The notes beneath the pieces were generated by a model that had not been told where the DNA came from, ran no database searches, and was given only the letters and a program-made list of their open reading frames with translations. Shown in pieces: positions 48,791-61,620 of a DNA stretch of 64,000 nucleotides. The stretch lies in the NCBI GenBank assembly GCA_036023115.1, contig JAYKKT010000049.1, positions 62,001-126,000 on the forward strand, in the 5' to 3' direction. The stretch's first letter is position 1, and each line of letters begins with the position of its first letter. A program made the position numbers and the translations under genes. The stretch comes from Brasenia schreberi. Lineage: Eukaryota > Streptophyta > Magnoliopsida > Nymphaeales > Cabombaceae.

Positions 48791-50400
48791 CCGAGTCCAC
48801 CCTTTTGCAGCTTTTGATCCATGCCATTTGCATGTTGGTGTAGCCCTTTGGTTAGGTCTAGGTCCATACAAGGCTTGAACCCATACCCTTGATCAAGCCC
48901 ACATAGCTAGCCCACTTGAAAATATCAAGCCCACCATTCTTCTCTCTCCTACTTTATGCACTCTCTCAATCCTCTCACTTCAAATTCACGTGAACTTTTA
49001 TGTCCCCCCTTGCTTCTATTTATAGGCAAGGGGATGGGTCTTGGATTTGGTTTTTATGATCCAAATCCGATCCAAACACTATTTGGGCCTAGATCTGGAT
49101 ATTTATGTCTAGATCCAATCCAAAATTTTGTTTCTTCAGTCTTTCTCGGTGTTTTGAGACGAGCGGTTTTTACGGGCCGTGGCTTCATCAGTGCTCCGTC
49201 TTGAGATGAGTTTTTCCCAACTTTCTTGTCCGAACGTCTTCTCACCTTCTGGACTTCGTTTTGGTTTGATTTCTGGAATTTCAAGCTTGGGCTTGGATTT
49301 CTGATGGCTTCGTCGGTGCTTTTGGCTTTGCATTTCATTTTACAAGGCTGAAGTCTGCTTCTGGCCTGGGTTCTTCTTCTGATTTTTGGAGCTGCTTTTC
49401 GATTAGGCTCCACCTGCTTGATTTGGCTGCTTACAAAATTTGGGTTTTAGCCCGAGTTTAAGAAAGCTATATTTTGAAAGAGCTTTTGACAAAAGTTTAA
49501 AATCTTGGAACTCCTGGGTTTTCGAAAGTTCAAAATTGGTTTTGAAATGGTTTTACAAACCAGGTGTTTGTTTTAAAAATCATTTGATTTTGGGATGTTT
49601 ACAGTTACATGCACATTGGTATTCATATATGTACTTTTATTTTGTGTTATTGTTACATGCACTCCAAATGTTATTGTTTATGATGCTTTATTGCATGAAA
49701 ATTGTTGCAAGTGATAGAGTTATATGCACTTTTATTTCACTTCATATTTAGATGCTTGAGTACTAAATGAAGTTGCATACAACTATTTCATATTCTTTAA
49801 GGTACTTGTAACAAATGATACAATATTATAATTTTCATGTTTTAATGACAATTCAAAGAAAGGAACAATGATTATGGAGGAGAGTTATGAAAAGTGTACA
49901 TGTTAGTATTTTTATATTTATATGAACATGCACATCATCAACCTCATTCACTTACACATAATTCTATCAGTAAAGGTATAGATTTCCTTACAACATATTG
50001 TAGAGATCGATCATTTTATCATTTGTTCTTACATATGTAACCATAAACTAAAAAAGTGCTATGTGATATTATTCTATGGGATAAAGGTTTGCTACACGAT
50101 GCACAGGAAGTATTAGTAGAAGACTAAGTTTGTATGATGTTATGGATCTTAGGTCAATGAGCATATGATAGCAACACAATATATTTTTCACAGCTTAGAT
50201 CACACAATAAGCAAGTATTTTAATAAAGCTATAGCAGGTATGTATTATATAGCATAAGAATGTATATATTGAGATAATGAGAAGACACCTTCAAAGATTA
50301 CAAATGACCCAAGGTTCTTTCTCTATTTCAAGGTATATTTGTTTCCCCATAGTAAATCATATACATAAATATATCATTGATAAAATATGTTATAATTTCC

Positions 50401-51153
50401 TATGTATGAGAAAGCTAGGGTAGGCAGAACGAGGATCATATATGTTGAACCTAAGAACCCCGTTGGTATGAATCTTTTCACATTTATTATGCACATATGG
50501 TTGTTGATGTGATCTTTACGGTAAAGGAAGAAAACTCTATTGGCGCAACATTAATAGGAAGAGCCTACTTGCTTGTATAAGAGATCCTAAATGGTCAAGA
50601 AGTTGACAGGTGGCTGAACATATGATGATTATTATAGCCCCCTTGATGGGGGAGCTAGAATCCATGTTAAGCTCCAATATTTTGATAGTCAAGGGGCATA
50701 AGGAGTGGTAATTTCCCTGGTGTGCCGTATACATTTTTTCCTCAAAGAAAGGGACGCAAAGTTTCTCTATATCAAGATGCTCATGTTTCTAACAATTACA
50801 ATCCTAAAATATCTCTTGGTAATGTAAAGTATTATGAACCTTATAGATGCTGGGAAGATATATTTGATGCAAAGCACTTGACTTACATTACTAGTTGGTC
50901 TATGTATACTGACATAAGATTGATTAGGGATTCGAATAGGTAGAAACCAGGGGGAGATGTTACACTCGGACAACCTCTTAAGAGAAAGGCAAATGAAGGT
51001 GTAAGGGTTCTTTGTCGGTCTACTTAAGAAGGATGGCCTGATGTCTACACATGATGAAGACAACAAACTTTTTAAGGGGCACAAAAGTTTACTGTGTACT
51101 ATGCCCTAGGAATCCTGATAAAGGTGGAAGCATTGTACAGGATTTGGAGATAT
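50401..51153 (+). pseudogene. Phospholipase D alpha fragment (C2 end to just before first HKD)
   Basis: Frames switch, but the order of plant PLD alpha is kept: [54 protein letters not shown] (C2 domain), [74 protein letters not shown] and [21 protein letters not shown]. In an intact enzyme this hydrolyses phospholipids at membranes to phosphatidic acid. The HTHHQK catalytic motif and all after it are absent. There are several frameshifts and stops (for example after LLV and after DSNR), and a small deletion in DIFDA-KHL. No intron is visible. It lies inside the Harbinger-like unit, at the point where transposase homology stops. Confidence 0.85.
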
Positions 51154-51629
51154 GATTTGAAGACCTGGATTCAGTGCATCACATAAAATCTCTTATATTT
51201 GGAGTTTGCAAAATGTGTGCACAACTATGATATTAGGATAGTTTCAATTCATGAAAATCAATATCATTCAATAGGAACTAAATCAAGCCATTTCTACCAA
51301 TACCCAGCTATTTAAGCTACTCTAGAAGGGAATAATAGGATTAGTGGTGCTAATGTTTTGATGCCTATGCAACTTTGTCAAAGGCCTTGGTGAGGCGTGA
51401 TTGGGTTTCACATGATTCTGGACCCAATTAATGAACCTTACGACAACCTTACCCAAAATTTTACATGAAAGAAAATACATAACCCTATGGTTAAAAACAT
51501 TGGCCATAATAATATAGCTACAAGTACTGAATGTAGAAAGATCAAACTCATCAGAAAAACATTAAAAAGACCAAAATATAAGAAAAAAAGAAGAATGAAA
51601 AGGAAATCTTTATTAGCTGAAGAAGATGG
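51154..51629. other. Unassigned DNA right of the PLD fragment
   Basis: No match to PLD, transposase or the second unit. It could be further captured DNA or a later insertion; no coding frame is recognised. Confidence 0.3.
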
Positions 51630-52998
51630 TTACAACTACAACCTAGGATTACAACTAATAAAAAACAAAATAAAGGAAATAGATAAGTTTATTATGTATG
51701 TTTGATAATGATTCTTCCAAGGTGAGCAACCACTCTCTTTCATAATCGCCACTCTCTTTCATAATTGAAGGTGTGTTAATTCTAAACTTTTCTCCACTTG
51801 GATAGATGACTCCTTAACTTCTCTAATTCCTAACAAAATGATTGATTGGTAACTCCTATTTCTTATTTTGAAAGGGTGATGGCCTATTAATGGGTCATTG
51901 CTTTATTCTTAGTGGTTACGATATCTCATTGTCTCCAATTCCTAAAATAGTGATTTGTAACTCCTTTGTTGTACTTGCAAAGAGTGTTAGCCTATTAAAG
52001 CACCATTGTTTCACTCTTAGTGATTACAATTACAATACCACATTATCCATAAGTATTCATAGTGTACCTAAGATTCTTTTCATGTGCTCATACTGGAAAG
52101 TTCAAAATTACTAGAAGTTTCTCCTCAACTCCTTTTGATTTTTAGCATTAACATGTTGCCCTCCTACAATCTTTAGTGAGAGTGAAGATTATGTGCTTTT
52201 ACACAATACCAAAGTTTAAAGTAAGTCCTCTTCTATTAGAGTAGGTACTTGTATTGCAGGTTAGAATTCTTTTTCTTTATCTCTCTTTATTTCTTAGTGT
52301 AGGCTAAGCACAATTTTGATTTGGAGAATCTCAAGCCACCATAGGGTTTTAGTGGTAACTTAAGGAATAGGTCATGAGTTAGCCTTGGTGTGAGGAAGGT
52401 AAGATCTACTATATCTCCAACTTCTCATGAGATCAACTTTGTGCTAAGGAAATTCTATAAGTATAGAGTTGATTTTATCACCCAATTCAACTTCTCAATA
52501 AACAATTTGAATATTCAAAATTTCAAGTTGGTTTCTTTAGTCTAGCTTCATGAGTAGGCAAGTAATCAACCATCTTGTTGTACTTTATTGTTGGCATATG
52601 AGGTCATCATAAAATATCTTGCTATCATTGTTGTAGTTATCCAAGGACATAAAATCTTTGAAAGATTGCACATTTTCATTTATCATATGGAGGATGTAAA
52701 TGTAAACACCTAAAATGTTTCCTCATTTTTCTCTATGAGACAAGTGTATCATATCGTATCATAAATTTTTAGTTAAAAATAGTTAAAATAATAAATAAAT
52801 AAATACAAGAAAATTTCTAAATGATTATTATGAATCAAAATAAAGATAAGTTTAAAAATTGTACAAAAAACTTATTTAAATTATTTAATAAGGTATCAAA
52901 GTTGCTAACTTTGGGCGTGAATCACTTACCATTTGCATGAGCTATAGGTGGATGCTCAAATTGGCAGGTAGCAAGGAGTTTCCTTTCTTATCAAGGAG

Positions 52999-55900
52999 TT
53001 GCTTTATTGCATGAAAATTATTGCAAGTGATAGTGTTATATGCACTTTTATTTCACATCATATTTATATGCTTGAGTACTAAATGATGTACATACAACTA
53101 TTTCATATTCTTATATGTACTTGTAACAAATGATACAATATTATAATTTTTATGTTTCAATATGACAATTCAAAGAAAGGAATAATGATTATGAAGGAGA
53201 TAGTTATAAAAAGTGTGCATGTTAGTACTTTTATATTGATATAAACATGCACATGATTGACTTCATTCACTTATATATAATTCTACCAGTAAAGGTATTG
53301 ATTTCCTTAGAACATATTGTAGAGGCCGATCATTCTATTATTTGCTCTTACATATGTAACCAAAAACTATAAAAGTGCTATGTGATATTCTATGGGATAA
53401 AGGCTTGCTATAAGATGCATAAGAAGTATTAGTAGAAGACTAAGTTTGTATGATGTTATGGATCTTAGGTCAATGAGCATATGATAGCAACACAAAATAT
53501 ATTTTTCACAAATTAGGTTACATGATAAGCAAGTATTTTAATAAAGCTATAGCAAGTATGTATTATATAGCATAAGAAAGTATATATTGAGACAACGAAA
53601 AGACACCTTCAAAGATTACGAACGACCCAAGATTCTTTCTCTATTTTAAGGTATATTTGTTTCCCTATAATAAATCATATATATAAATATATCATTGATA
53701 AAATATGTTATAATTCCTTGAACTATCATCAACCCATGGTACACATATTCTTAACTATATACCAAGTGGTGATCAACTGCATTACTATAACTGAAAGAGC
53801 ATAATATCACAAAATGTATTAGGTATTGTTGGGTTTGATATGTGCTTTCATTATATTTATGCAGGATGGGAAGGAAGTGAAACTCATGCACGAGTGCTTC
53901 AGAGCACACTTGATGATGTTATTCATCTATTCATGGTAATAGAAGGTAATACATCTATTAATAATTAATGTAACTAATAAAGTATACCTAAATATATGTT
54001 AATGATGTTTATCATTTAATGATGGAGGATATCCATGAATAACTAGAATTATTACTCCATATTCAAAACATATATACCACTTGTCTAAATTCAATGCTTC
54101 TAATGTTAATTCTATCCGTGTGAAAGAAAAGTTGTTCAACCATAGGCACTCCTCACTATGAACTACAGTTGAATGCACATTTAGAGTCTTGAAGGCACAA
54201 TTTCCTATATTTAATCTCAAATTTCATATCTATATCATGTACAAGTATAAATTGTAATAGCTACATGTGCCTTACATAATTTTATTGTGGCATACAAGTC
54301 AAATGTTGTTCATTTCAAATAAGATGGTGAAAGAAGTAATGTTAAAAACATTACGTACAAGAACCCCATAATGAAGTTACTCATAGTGAGTTGCATGCAC
54401 AATGTGGTAGTAATAGACAACAGAGAGACTTATTAACAAATACAATGTGAAAAAATTATCCAAACAATAAGTTATCTATGAAATATTAATTATGAATTTT
54501 AATATTATCTTTTCTTTCTTATTTATATTGTTGAACTAATGTTGATATCTCAAATTGTTTAAAAGGACCATTTGGATCATGATGTGGTTAGTTCTGTGTA
54601 TATGATGTAGAGGTAATTTATTATAATGGTTTACCTGAAGTGTGACTTTCATTTTATTTTAATTATGCTACTTCTCTTTGACGTGTCGCTTTCATACTTT
54701 TCAATACTATCATGACCTCTTTTTTATTACTAATTTTTGGGTAGAACGGTTTGATGTAGGAAGGATATCGATCGCAGGTAAAAGCTTGACATTTTCCTAT
54801 AATGGTTGATACTTTTTAGAATGACTTCATTGTAGACTTCAAATTGTAGTTGTAATTGATTTTGTTATGTACACAAACTTATAATTGGTTTTACCATTGA
54901 AGTTCTAATGGACTTAAAACATGCTTTAAAGATTTTTTATTCATCTTCTTTAGATGATATCTATGTATTGCAGCTCCTTTTTATAGAATTGCCTTCATAT
55001 AAGGAGAGAATATGGTGAAATTTCTCTAGAAAATAGAAGCACAAAGCAAGTCCAAGTGCAAATCAAACACAAAACCATGGTTTCAAGTGTTCATTCCATG
55101 TGCAAATCAAATAGAGAGCCATTGATAGTCCTTACTATGGTTACAATTACAACTGAGGATTACAACTAATAAAAAACAATAGAAAGGAAATAGATCAGTT
55201 TATTATGTATGTTTGATGATGATCCCTCAAGGTGAGCAACCACTCTCTTTTATAATCGAATGTGGGTTAATTCTAAACTTTTCTCCACTTGGATAGATGA
55301 CTATTTAACTTCTCCAATTCCTAGCATAGTGATTGGTTGGTAACTCTTATGACTTATTTTGAAAAGGTGTTAGCCTATTAATCAAAATTGTGTGCTTTTA
55401 TACAATACCAAAGTTTAAAATAAGTCCTCTTCTATTAAAGTACAGTTAAGATTTCTTTTTATTTCTCTCTATTTTTTACTCCAGGCTAGGCATAATTTTG
55501 ATTTGGACAATCTTGAGCCACCATAAGGTTTTACTGGTAACTTAAGGAGTAGGTCATGAGTCACCTTTGGTTTTAGGAAGGTAAAATCTACTACATCTCC
55601 AACTTCTCATGAGATTAACTTTGTGCTAAGAAAATTTTATAAGTATCAAGTTGATTTTATCACCCAATTCAACTTCTCAATAAACAATTTGAATATTCAA
55701 AGGTTGTACAGTTCAAGTTGGTTTCTTTAGTCTAGCTTCATGAGTAGGCAAGTAATCAACCATCTTGTTGTACTTTATTGTTGGCTTATGAGGTCATTGT
55801 TAAATATCTTGCTATCATTGTTGTAGTTATCCAAGGACATAAAATCTTTGAAAGATTGCACATTTTCATTTATCATATGGAGGATGTAAATGTAAACACC

Positions 55901-56170
55901 TAAAATTTTTTCTCGTTTTTCTCTATAAGACAGGTGTATCATGAAATTTTAATTAAAAATAGTTAAAATAATAAATAAATACAAGAAAAATTGTAAATGA
56001 TTATTATGAATCAAAATAAGGATAATTTTAAAAGTTGTATACAAAACTTATTTAAATTATTTAATAAGGTATCAAAGTTGCTGACTTTGGGCGTGAATCA
56101 CTTGCCATTTGCATGAGCTATAGGTGGAGGCTCAAATTGGCAGGTAGCAAGGAGCTTCCTTTCTTATCCA
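52999..56170 (+). mobile_element. PIF/Harbinger-like unit 2 with a broken transposase
   Basis: Directly follows unit 1 and shares its left and right parts (left offset 3316 bp). It keeps the whole transposase region in broken form (see the pseudogene entry). The right third (55138-56165) is non-coding, AT-rich and repeated from unit 1, including GTATCAAAGTTGCT(A/G)ACTTTGGGCGTG. Its right edge abuts the start of a gypsy gag region. Confidence 0.6.
53544..54230 (+). pseudogene. PIF/Harbinger (HARBI1-like) transposase pseudogene
   Basis: Plus-strand segments in order: SKYFNKAIASMYYIA, TPSKITNDPRFFLYFK (before the first catalytic aspartate region), ISQNVLGIVGFDMCFHYIYA, GWEGSETHARVLQSTLDD (second catalytic region with the H-A-R-V motif), and KEKLFNHRHSSL-stop-TTVECTFRVLKAQFPIF (third catalytic glutamate region). 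These are the conserved blocks of DDE transposases of PIF/Harbinger elements. The text between blocks includes an apparent intron and lost segments. The GAIDGTH block is not visible, and stops make it inactive. Confidence 0.85.
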
Positions 56171-56295
56171 AGAATCCCAATTAGACTAGTTTCCTAATTT
56201 GTGGATTGGTGGAGCTCAATTTGGAAGATATTGAGTTGCTTTGATAAAATCCTAATAGCCAAAAGTTGCTGAACAATCTTGAAAATCAAAGAAAT

Positions 56296-59200
56296 GCCGA
56301 TGAAATACACCGGTACTTGGGACAACAAACTCTTGGAGAATTAGTTGTATGATGTGAATGTGTACTTAAAAACCACACGCATGTTAGTTGAAGACCAGCT
56401 TGCTCATCCAATCCATGCTCTACTTGGATGAAGATGTGAAATTATGGTGGCTAGTCAAGCAACGGGTGATGGACGAGAGTGGTCAGCCACTTGGAACCAG
56501 TTGATCGGATTTGAAGGAGCTTCGCAAACAATTTATGACATCATTTGCAGAGTAGCAGACCCGAGAAGTTCTACTACAAGCCAAGCATACGGGATTCATT
56601 TGGGAATATGTACATAAGTTTAGTACCTCCCTTTTACAAGTTAAAGACATGCACCCATGAATTTACACTATGTCATTTCTATTGTGAAGAGTCTTATAGA
56701 TTTGCAAAGAAAATGGACAATGAAGAAAGAAGGCAATGGCAGCAAGCGCAACTTCCATGAAAAGAAAAGAGACAATTCAGAGCAAGAGGCCAAAGCACAT
56801 CATGGTGGATGAGGCCAGCCATGAGGCACTGCTATGGGAAGGAAAGGGCATCCAACGGTATGCAGCCATTGATTAAAAGAGTTATGGTACGACAACAACC
56901 CACTCAAGGAGGAGGAGTTGCGCATGGAAAAGGGTAGCAGCAAGGTGTTGTCGTCCAAGATCATGCAACTTGTTGTTTAATTTGCAACGACCCCCATCTT
57001 ATAAAACTTCCTCAGCCGCACCCAAGTCAATGCCATGGTGGAGGACCAGACCGTGCAGACATAAGAGGATGTCATGTATGCCCCTTCATACCAGCTCCTC
57101 AATGTGATGATCGTGGAGCACCCTTTATGGACCAAACTCATGTATGTGGAAGCTCACATTAGAAGGAACACTCTAAGATCTATGGTGGATAGTGGTGCCA
57201 CAGATTCAATCCTCACAACCACCACTGCCCAAGCATTAAAGTTGAGGTTAGTACCCATTGGTAAGTCACCAAAAAGTGTGAATGTAGCCAAAGATACTCT
57301 CCAAGGGATAGCGCCATCCATGCGCATGAGGGTGGGAAGTTGACCTGAGAGATGGATCTCTTGGTGATCGGCCTAGACGACTTCACACTTATCTTGGTCT
57401 TGGATTTCCTGCGTGGTGGTAAGATCATGGTTACACCATACCTCAGAGGTTTCGTGGTGGTAGATGAGAGTCAACCATAGTTCATCATGCAATGCAATCT
57501 CAGCAAGGCACTTATGGAGATGCCTGCCCTTGATGTTGGTTATCCCTGTTCAGAACCTCAATGCAATCTCACATTAGAAGTAACCTCCAGTTGTTGTGTC
57601 ACATGTTGCTGAATAGAGGAGGAATGCCCCAAAGGCCCGTTGCACAACCAAAACCTGTTGCACAATCGGCCTATCCCTACTAGCACCCTGAAGTAGCGCA
57701 AGGGCAATGGCCCTAGCACAGTGACCCCTACCGTAACACCCCTGTGAATCGTCCCCCTACGAGGAGATGGTGCCCGATCTCTTCAGATCATGAAGCAACT
57801 ACTACAACTCACAGTACAACCCCTACAGGTGCCACCCGGAAGGCAACACCCTCTACCCTTAATACCCATGCATAGTCTCAAGCACACCCTGCTCTTGTTA
57901 CTTGCGCCCAATGCCAGCCTCCTGCCTTCAGACTTTAGCGCAAGGGTCCTACTCTTTGTATAGCCAGCACTAGCAACAATGCCAATGCTAGTGCTAGCAC
58001 CAACACACCCAATTTGGTGTTCTTGTTTGCCTTGCAGGTATTAAACAATATAAAGAACAAGCAACCTATGTTGTTGGTTATGCACTTGAAGGAGGAACCA
58101 ATGGTGGATACCAGTCCCATACACTTGGAGGTAGCCTGAGTGTTGGAAGAGTTTAATGACATGATGCATAAAGAACTTCCAAAGCGATTACCCCATGCCA
58201 GAGATTCAATCACGAGATCATCCTAAGCCCCGAAAGCAAGCCACCATGTAAGGCAACATACAGGATGGGACCAATTGAGTTGGTCGAACTAAGGAAGCAA
58301 CTATACGAGTTGCTTGCTGCAGGGATGATACAACCATCGAAGAGTCCGTATAGTTGTATGGCTCTCCAGTTTTGTTTGACAGAAAACATGATGGTTTGAT
58401 GAGAATGTGTGTTCATTATCGTGCATTAAATAAGGTAACCATGAGAGATAAGTATCATCTGGCTTTGATATCAGATTTATTTGATAGGTTGAGGGGTGCA
58501 TGATGGTTCACGAAGTTGGATTTATACTCTGAATATTTGCAAGTGTGAATTGCATCTAAAGATGGGGAGAAGATGGTGATGGTGACTAGATACGTGCGTT
58601 TGAATTCCTCGTCAGGCCATTTGGCCTCACCAACACCCCATCTATATTCAACCGATTGATGATGAAGTTTTGTATGAACTCTTAGATAATTTTGTCATTG
58701 TGTATTTGGATGACATTATAATTTACAATAAGAGTCTAGAGATACATGTAGAACATCTTAAATAGGTGTTCCCTAAGTTGCATGAACATGAATTATATGT
58801 AAAGAAAGAAAAGTGTGACCTTGCAAGGGAAGAGAATTCCTTTCTAGGCATGTGATAGGACATGGTTATGTACCAAAAAAATAAGGCCATCTTAGATTGG
58901 GAGATTCCTAGGAGAATCACAAAACTTAAAAGTTTTCTTAGTTTAGGTAATTATTATCACAGGTTCATCATAGGTTCCAAGATCGTTACTCTACTCACAG
59001 AGATGCTCAAGAAGGAGGTATCATGCGGTTGGGATGTGCCCCACCTCAAAGAGTTTGAAACCTTAAATCATGCCATCTCCAACGAGTTTGTATTATACCT
59101 ACTAGACTTCGCACTGCCCTTTGAGTTGCATACAAATGCCAATGACATTGTAGTAGTTGATATACTCATCCAAAAGGGACAACCAATTGCTTTTGAGAGC

Positions 59201-61620
59201 CAAAAACTCAAAGAGACAAAAACTCGATATTTGGCTCATAAAATGAGTTACTAGTTGTTGTTCATTGTTTGCTAGTTTAGAGAGTTAATCTCTTAGGGGG
59301 GCCATTCATAGTGCTCATGGACAATGTGGTAAATACATTCCTCAAGACCTATAAGAAGTTGACGACTAGGCAAGCGCATTGGTTGGAGCTCATGAAGGAT
59401 TACGAATTCCACTAGTAGTATCAATTAGGGAAGCACAATCTGGTAGATGACGCCCTGAGTCGAAAAAGAGTGATTGAGATGGTGGCCACCGTTACACGTC
59501 TTGAAGGAGATTTACAACAATACATGAGGTTGCATGCACCAATGGACCCTACATATGAACAATTAAGGAGGCATGCCAGTGAATGTATTGCCAAGAACAT
59601 TGTGGAAGACGATGGACTCCTATGGACATTAGAGCACCAGTTGGTGGTACCAAAAATAGGTGATCTATGACGCCTAATCTTAGGTGAGTTACATGACACT
59701 CCCTACATAGGTCATCCAGGGAAGGATAGGACCTTAGCACTCCTACAAAGAGGCTACTATTGGCCTCGCATGGCTCAAGACGTGTCCTATATGTCAGTAA
59801 GATAAGACAAAAAGGAGCCGCCCAACAGGACTTTTGTAGCCCCTACGAGTGTCGAGTCGACCTTGGTCTTTGGTGACTATGGATTTCCTAGTGTTGATGT
59901 GTTTCAATCTGTATTTGTGGTTATTAATAGGTTTTCTAAGTATGTTATCTTCATGGCAGCTTTAAGAGAATGTTCAGCTAAGGAAGTAGTCAACCATCCT
60001 CAGATAGTTGGCACAAAGTTGTATTTCTCACAGCTCATCATCCTCAAACAAATGGTCAAACTGAATGGTTTGATGCATTATTAGAGGAATGTCTATGACA
60101 TTATGTAATAGTCAGTCAGAAGAACTGGGTTAGTTTGATCACAAAATTTGCACACAACGTATACAAGAGTTTTGCTATGGGTAACAACTCTTTTGAGTTG
60201 ACAATGTGATGGCAACCATTGTTACATCTCGACTTAGCCCAAGATGGGGCTAGCTGCAGTTGTCCAACTACTTTAAAAGAAATTCAAGAGAGGCACACAA
60301 TATTAGCTAAAGCCCGCACTTCGTTGGAGCGTGTGAGAGCAAAGATGGCAATATTCGCCAATAGAAGAATATGATATTGGTGATAAAGTTTGGCTAAGAA
60401 TCCCCGATTACATATGGAAACAAGTATATAAAGGGATCCAATTCAATCTCAAACACAAGTATAATGACCCGTTTGAGATTATAGAGAAGATTGGTGGCTT
60501 ATGGGTTAAGTCTACTACAACGATTGAGAATTCACCTAGTCTTTCACTTTAACAAACTTAAACCTTGCTATGAGGATCCATCTTGACGAGAGAGGTGTCC
60601 ACCTCCACTCATTAGGCAAGATTTGAGTCATATATCGAAGATATTTTAGCATGAAATACGTGAAAAAGGGCCTAAGAAACTTTCATGGTATACGTGAAAA
60701 AGGGAGAGAATTGTCACATCACTTGCAGACCCCGTCTCACAACCCGCGTGCCACCTGCCTTGACGCCATAGTCACACATGCCCATGCACCCTTATGCCAC
60801 ACAAGCCATCCTGTAATATTAGGACACCTGCCCACGCACCTCGCATACCATGTCATGGTGAGACAGAAGACAGATCTTTGAGTTCTTGTCTACGTGCAAC
60901 TGCCACCTTATTGTGATGTACGTAATCATGCATCGCCCAACCAACACAAGCCAGATAACCCATGCCACCGCAACGTCCTGACATGCACCCCACAAATTTA
61001 AGAGTCATGTCCCAATGCCCTATCCACGCATCCTATAGTAGTGCCCCACACGCCATGCACCTTAGCGCCAAGAGAGGTTTCTCTCATTGTAATAATAAGT
61101 GAGCATCGCTTGTGCATGCCTAGGATCAGGAGTGGATCATGTGGATCCACTCCAGGTCATCTAGGGGCTTGTCTAGCTTTGCCCATTTAGTATGCTTGTG
61201 CCTTGTCCTTTGTGATATAAAAGGAAACCAACTAGGAAAGAGAAAATACTTTCATCGATTCCTCTTTGAGTCCTAGATAGAGTCAAGAGAGGATTGGAGA
61301 GAGTCCAGTCATAGAGTGCTAGAACGATAGTCTAGTGGTTGAACCGTTAAGGTGCCTTAGGCATCTTTCGCTGACCACCCCCATTACCATCCTTGGTAGA
61401 GTCAGACTTATCTAAGAGTACTTGTCGCCTAGCGGTGCCTTAGACGGCTGCGTGGTTTCTCTTGAAGGATCTAGGGTTGGCTCGGGTTGAGTTTGTAACC
61501 CCTCTTTCTTCCTTCAATAAAAGTTTATTTTCTTGATTCATTCGTGTGTGTTTGGGTTAAGGAGTTGAGGTAAGGCTTGATAGTTGAGGAGGCTAGAGAC
61601 GGTTGCCGCCGGTGGTGCAG
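56296..61620 (+). mobile_element. Ty3/gypsy retrotransposon, full set of pol domains, 3' LTR present, 5' LTR absent
   Basis: In order: gag (MKYTGTWDNKLLEN near 56300; SLIDLQRKWT near 56690), protease (57074-57343: SMVDSGATDSILTTTTAQAL), reverse transcriptase (58440-58740, with intact YLDD at about 58703-58714), RNase H (58860-59250: CGWDVPHLKEFETLNHAIS, FALPFELHTNAND), integrase zinc region (GELHDTPYIGHPGKDRTLALLQRGYYWPRM, 59680-59790), integrase core (VVINRFSKYVIFMAALREC; FLTAHHPQTNGQTE, 59900-60070) and a C-terminal tail to about 60700. A chromodomain-like tail is possible but unclear. Stops and frameshifts are spread over gag and pol. A purine-rich tract (about 60693-60711) precedes the 3' LTR. 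No sequence like that LTR occurs upstream. Confidence 0.85.
60712..61620 (+). repeat. 3' LTR of the gypsy element
   Basis: Begins TGTCACATCACTTGCAG directly after the polypurine tract. It contains a TATA box TATAAAAG (61216-61223) and an AATAAA (61516-61521) in the order expected for U3-R-U5. The right edge is uncertain; GGTGGTGCA at about 61612-61620 is a reasonable end. No target-site duplication can be tested because the 5' LTR is missing. Confidence 0.6.

Larger units (their letters stand above)
46455..49603. mobile_element. Solo LTR, 3149 bp
   Basis: The termini are perfect 8-bp inverted repeats, TGTAAACA (46455-46462) and TGTTTACA (49596-49603), and the 5-bp direct repeat GTTAC abuts both sides (46450-46454 and 49604-49608). 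These are the hallmarks of an LTR with its target-site duplication. No coding sequence of gag or pol lies within, so unequal recombination probably removed the internal region. A TATA-like TATTTATA is at 49017-49024 in the plus sense. The length fits the long-LTR families (for example Tat/Ogre gypsy or Maximus copia), but the family is not identified. A short LARD-like element is a less likely alternative. Confidence 0.7.
49681..52998 (+). mobile_element. PIF/Harbinger-like unit 1 carrying a phospholipase D fragment
   Basis: The left part (49685-50400) is about 85-90% like 53001-53718 and encodes the first half of a Harbinger transposase: SKYFNKAIAGMYYIA and TPSKITNDPRFFLYFK. The right part (about 51630-52992) matches 55138-56165. 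The middle, which in unit 2 encodes the second half of the transposase, is here replaced by PLD alpha sequence. Unit 1 ends where unit 2 begins (about 52993-53000), so the two are in direct tandem. Terminal inverted repeats and a TTA/TAA duplication were not found. Confidence 0.6.

Noticed and set aside
52735..52765. Third Mutator-like end (GTATCATATCGTATCAT) in Harbinger unit 1
   Set aside because: A single 17-base resemblance to the GATACG-rich ends, absent from the matching place in unit 2, with no partner end or duplication found.
61325..61375. tRNA-like string AGTCTAGTGGTTGAACC inside the gypsy 3' LTR
   Set aside because: It resembles a tRNA box A, but no acceptor stem, anticodon arm or box B can be formed at the right spacing.
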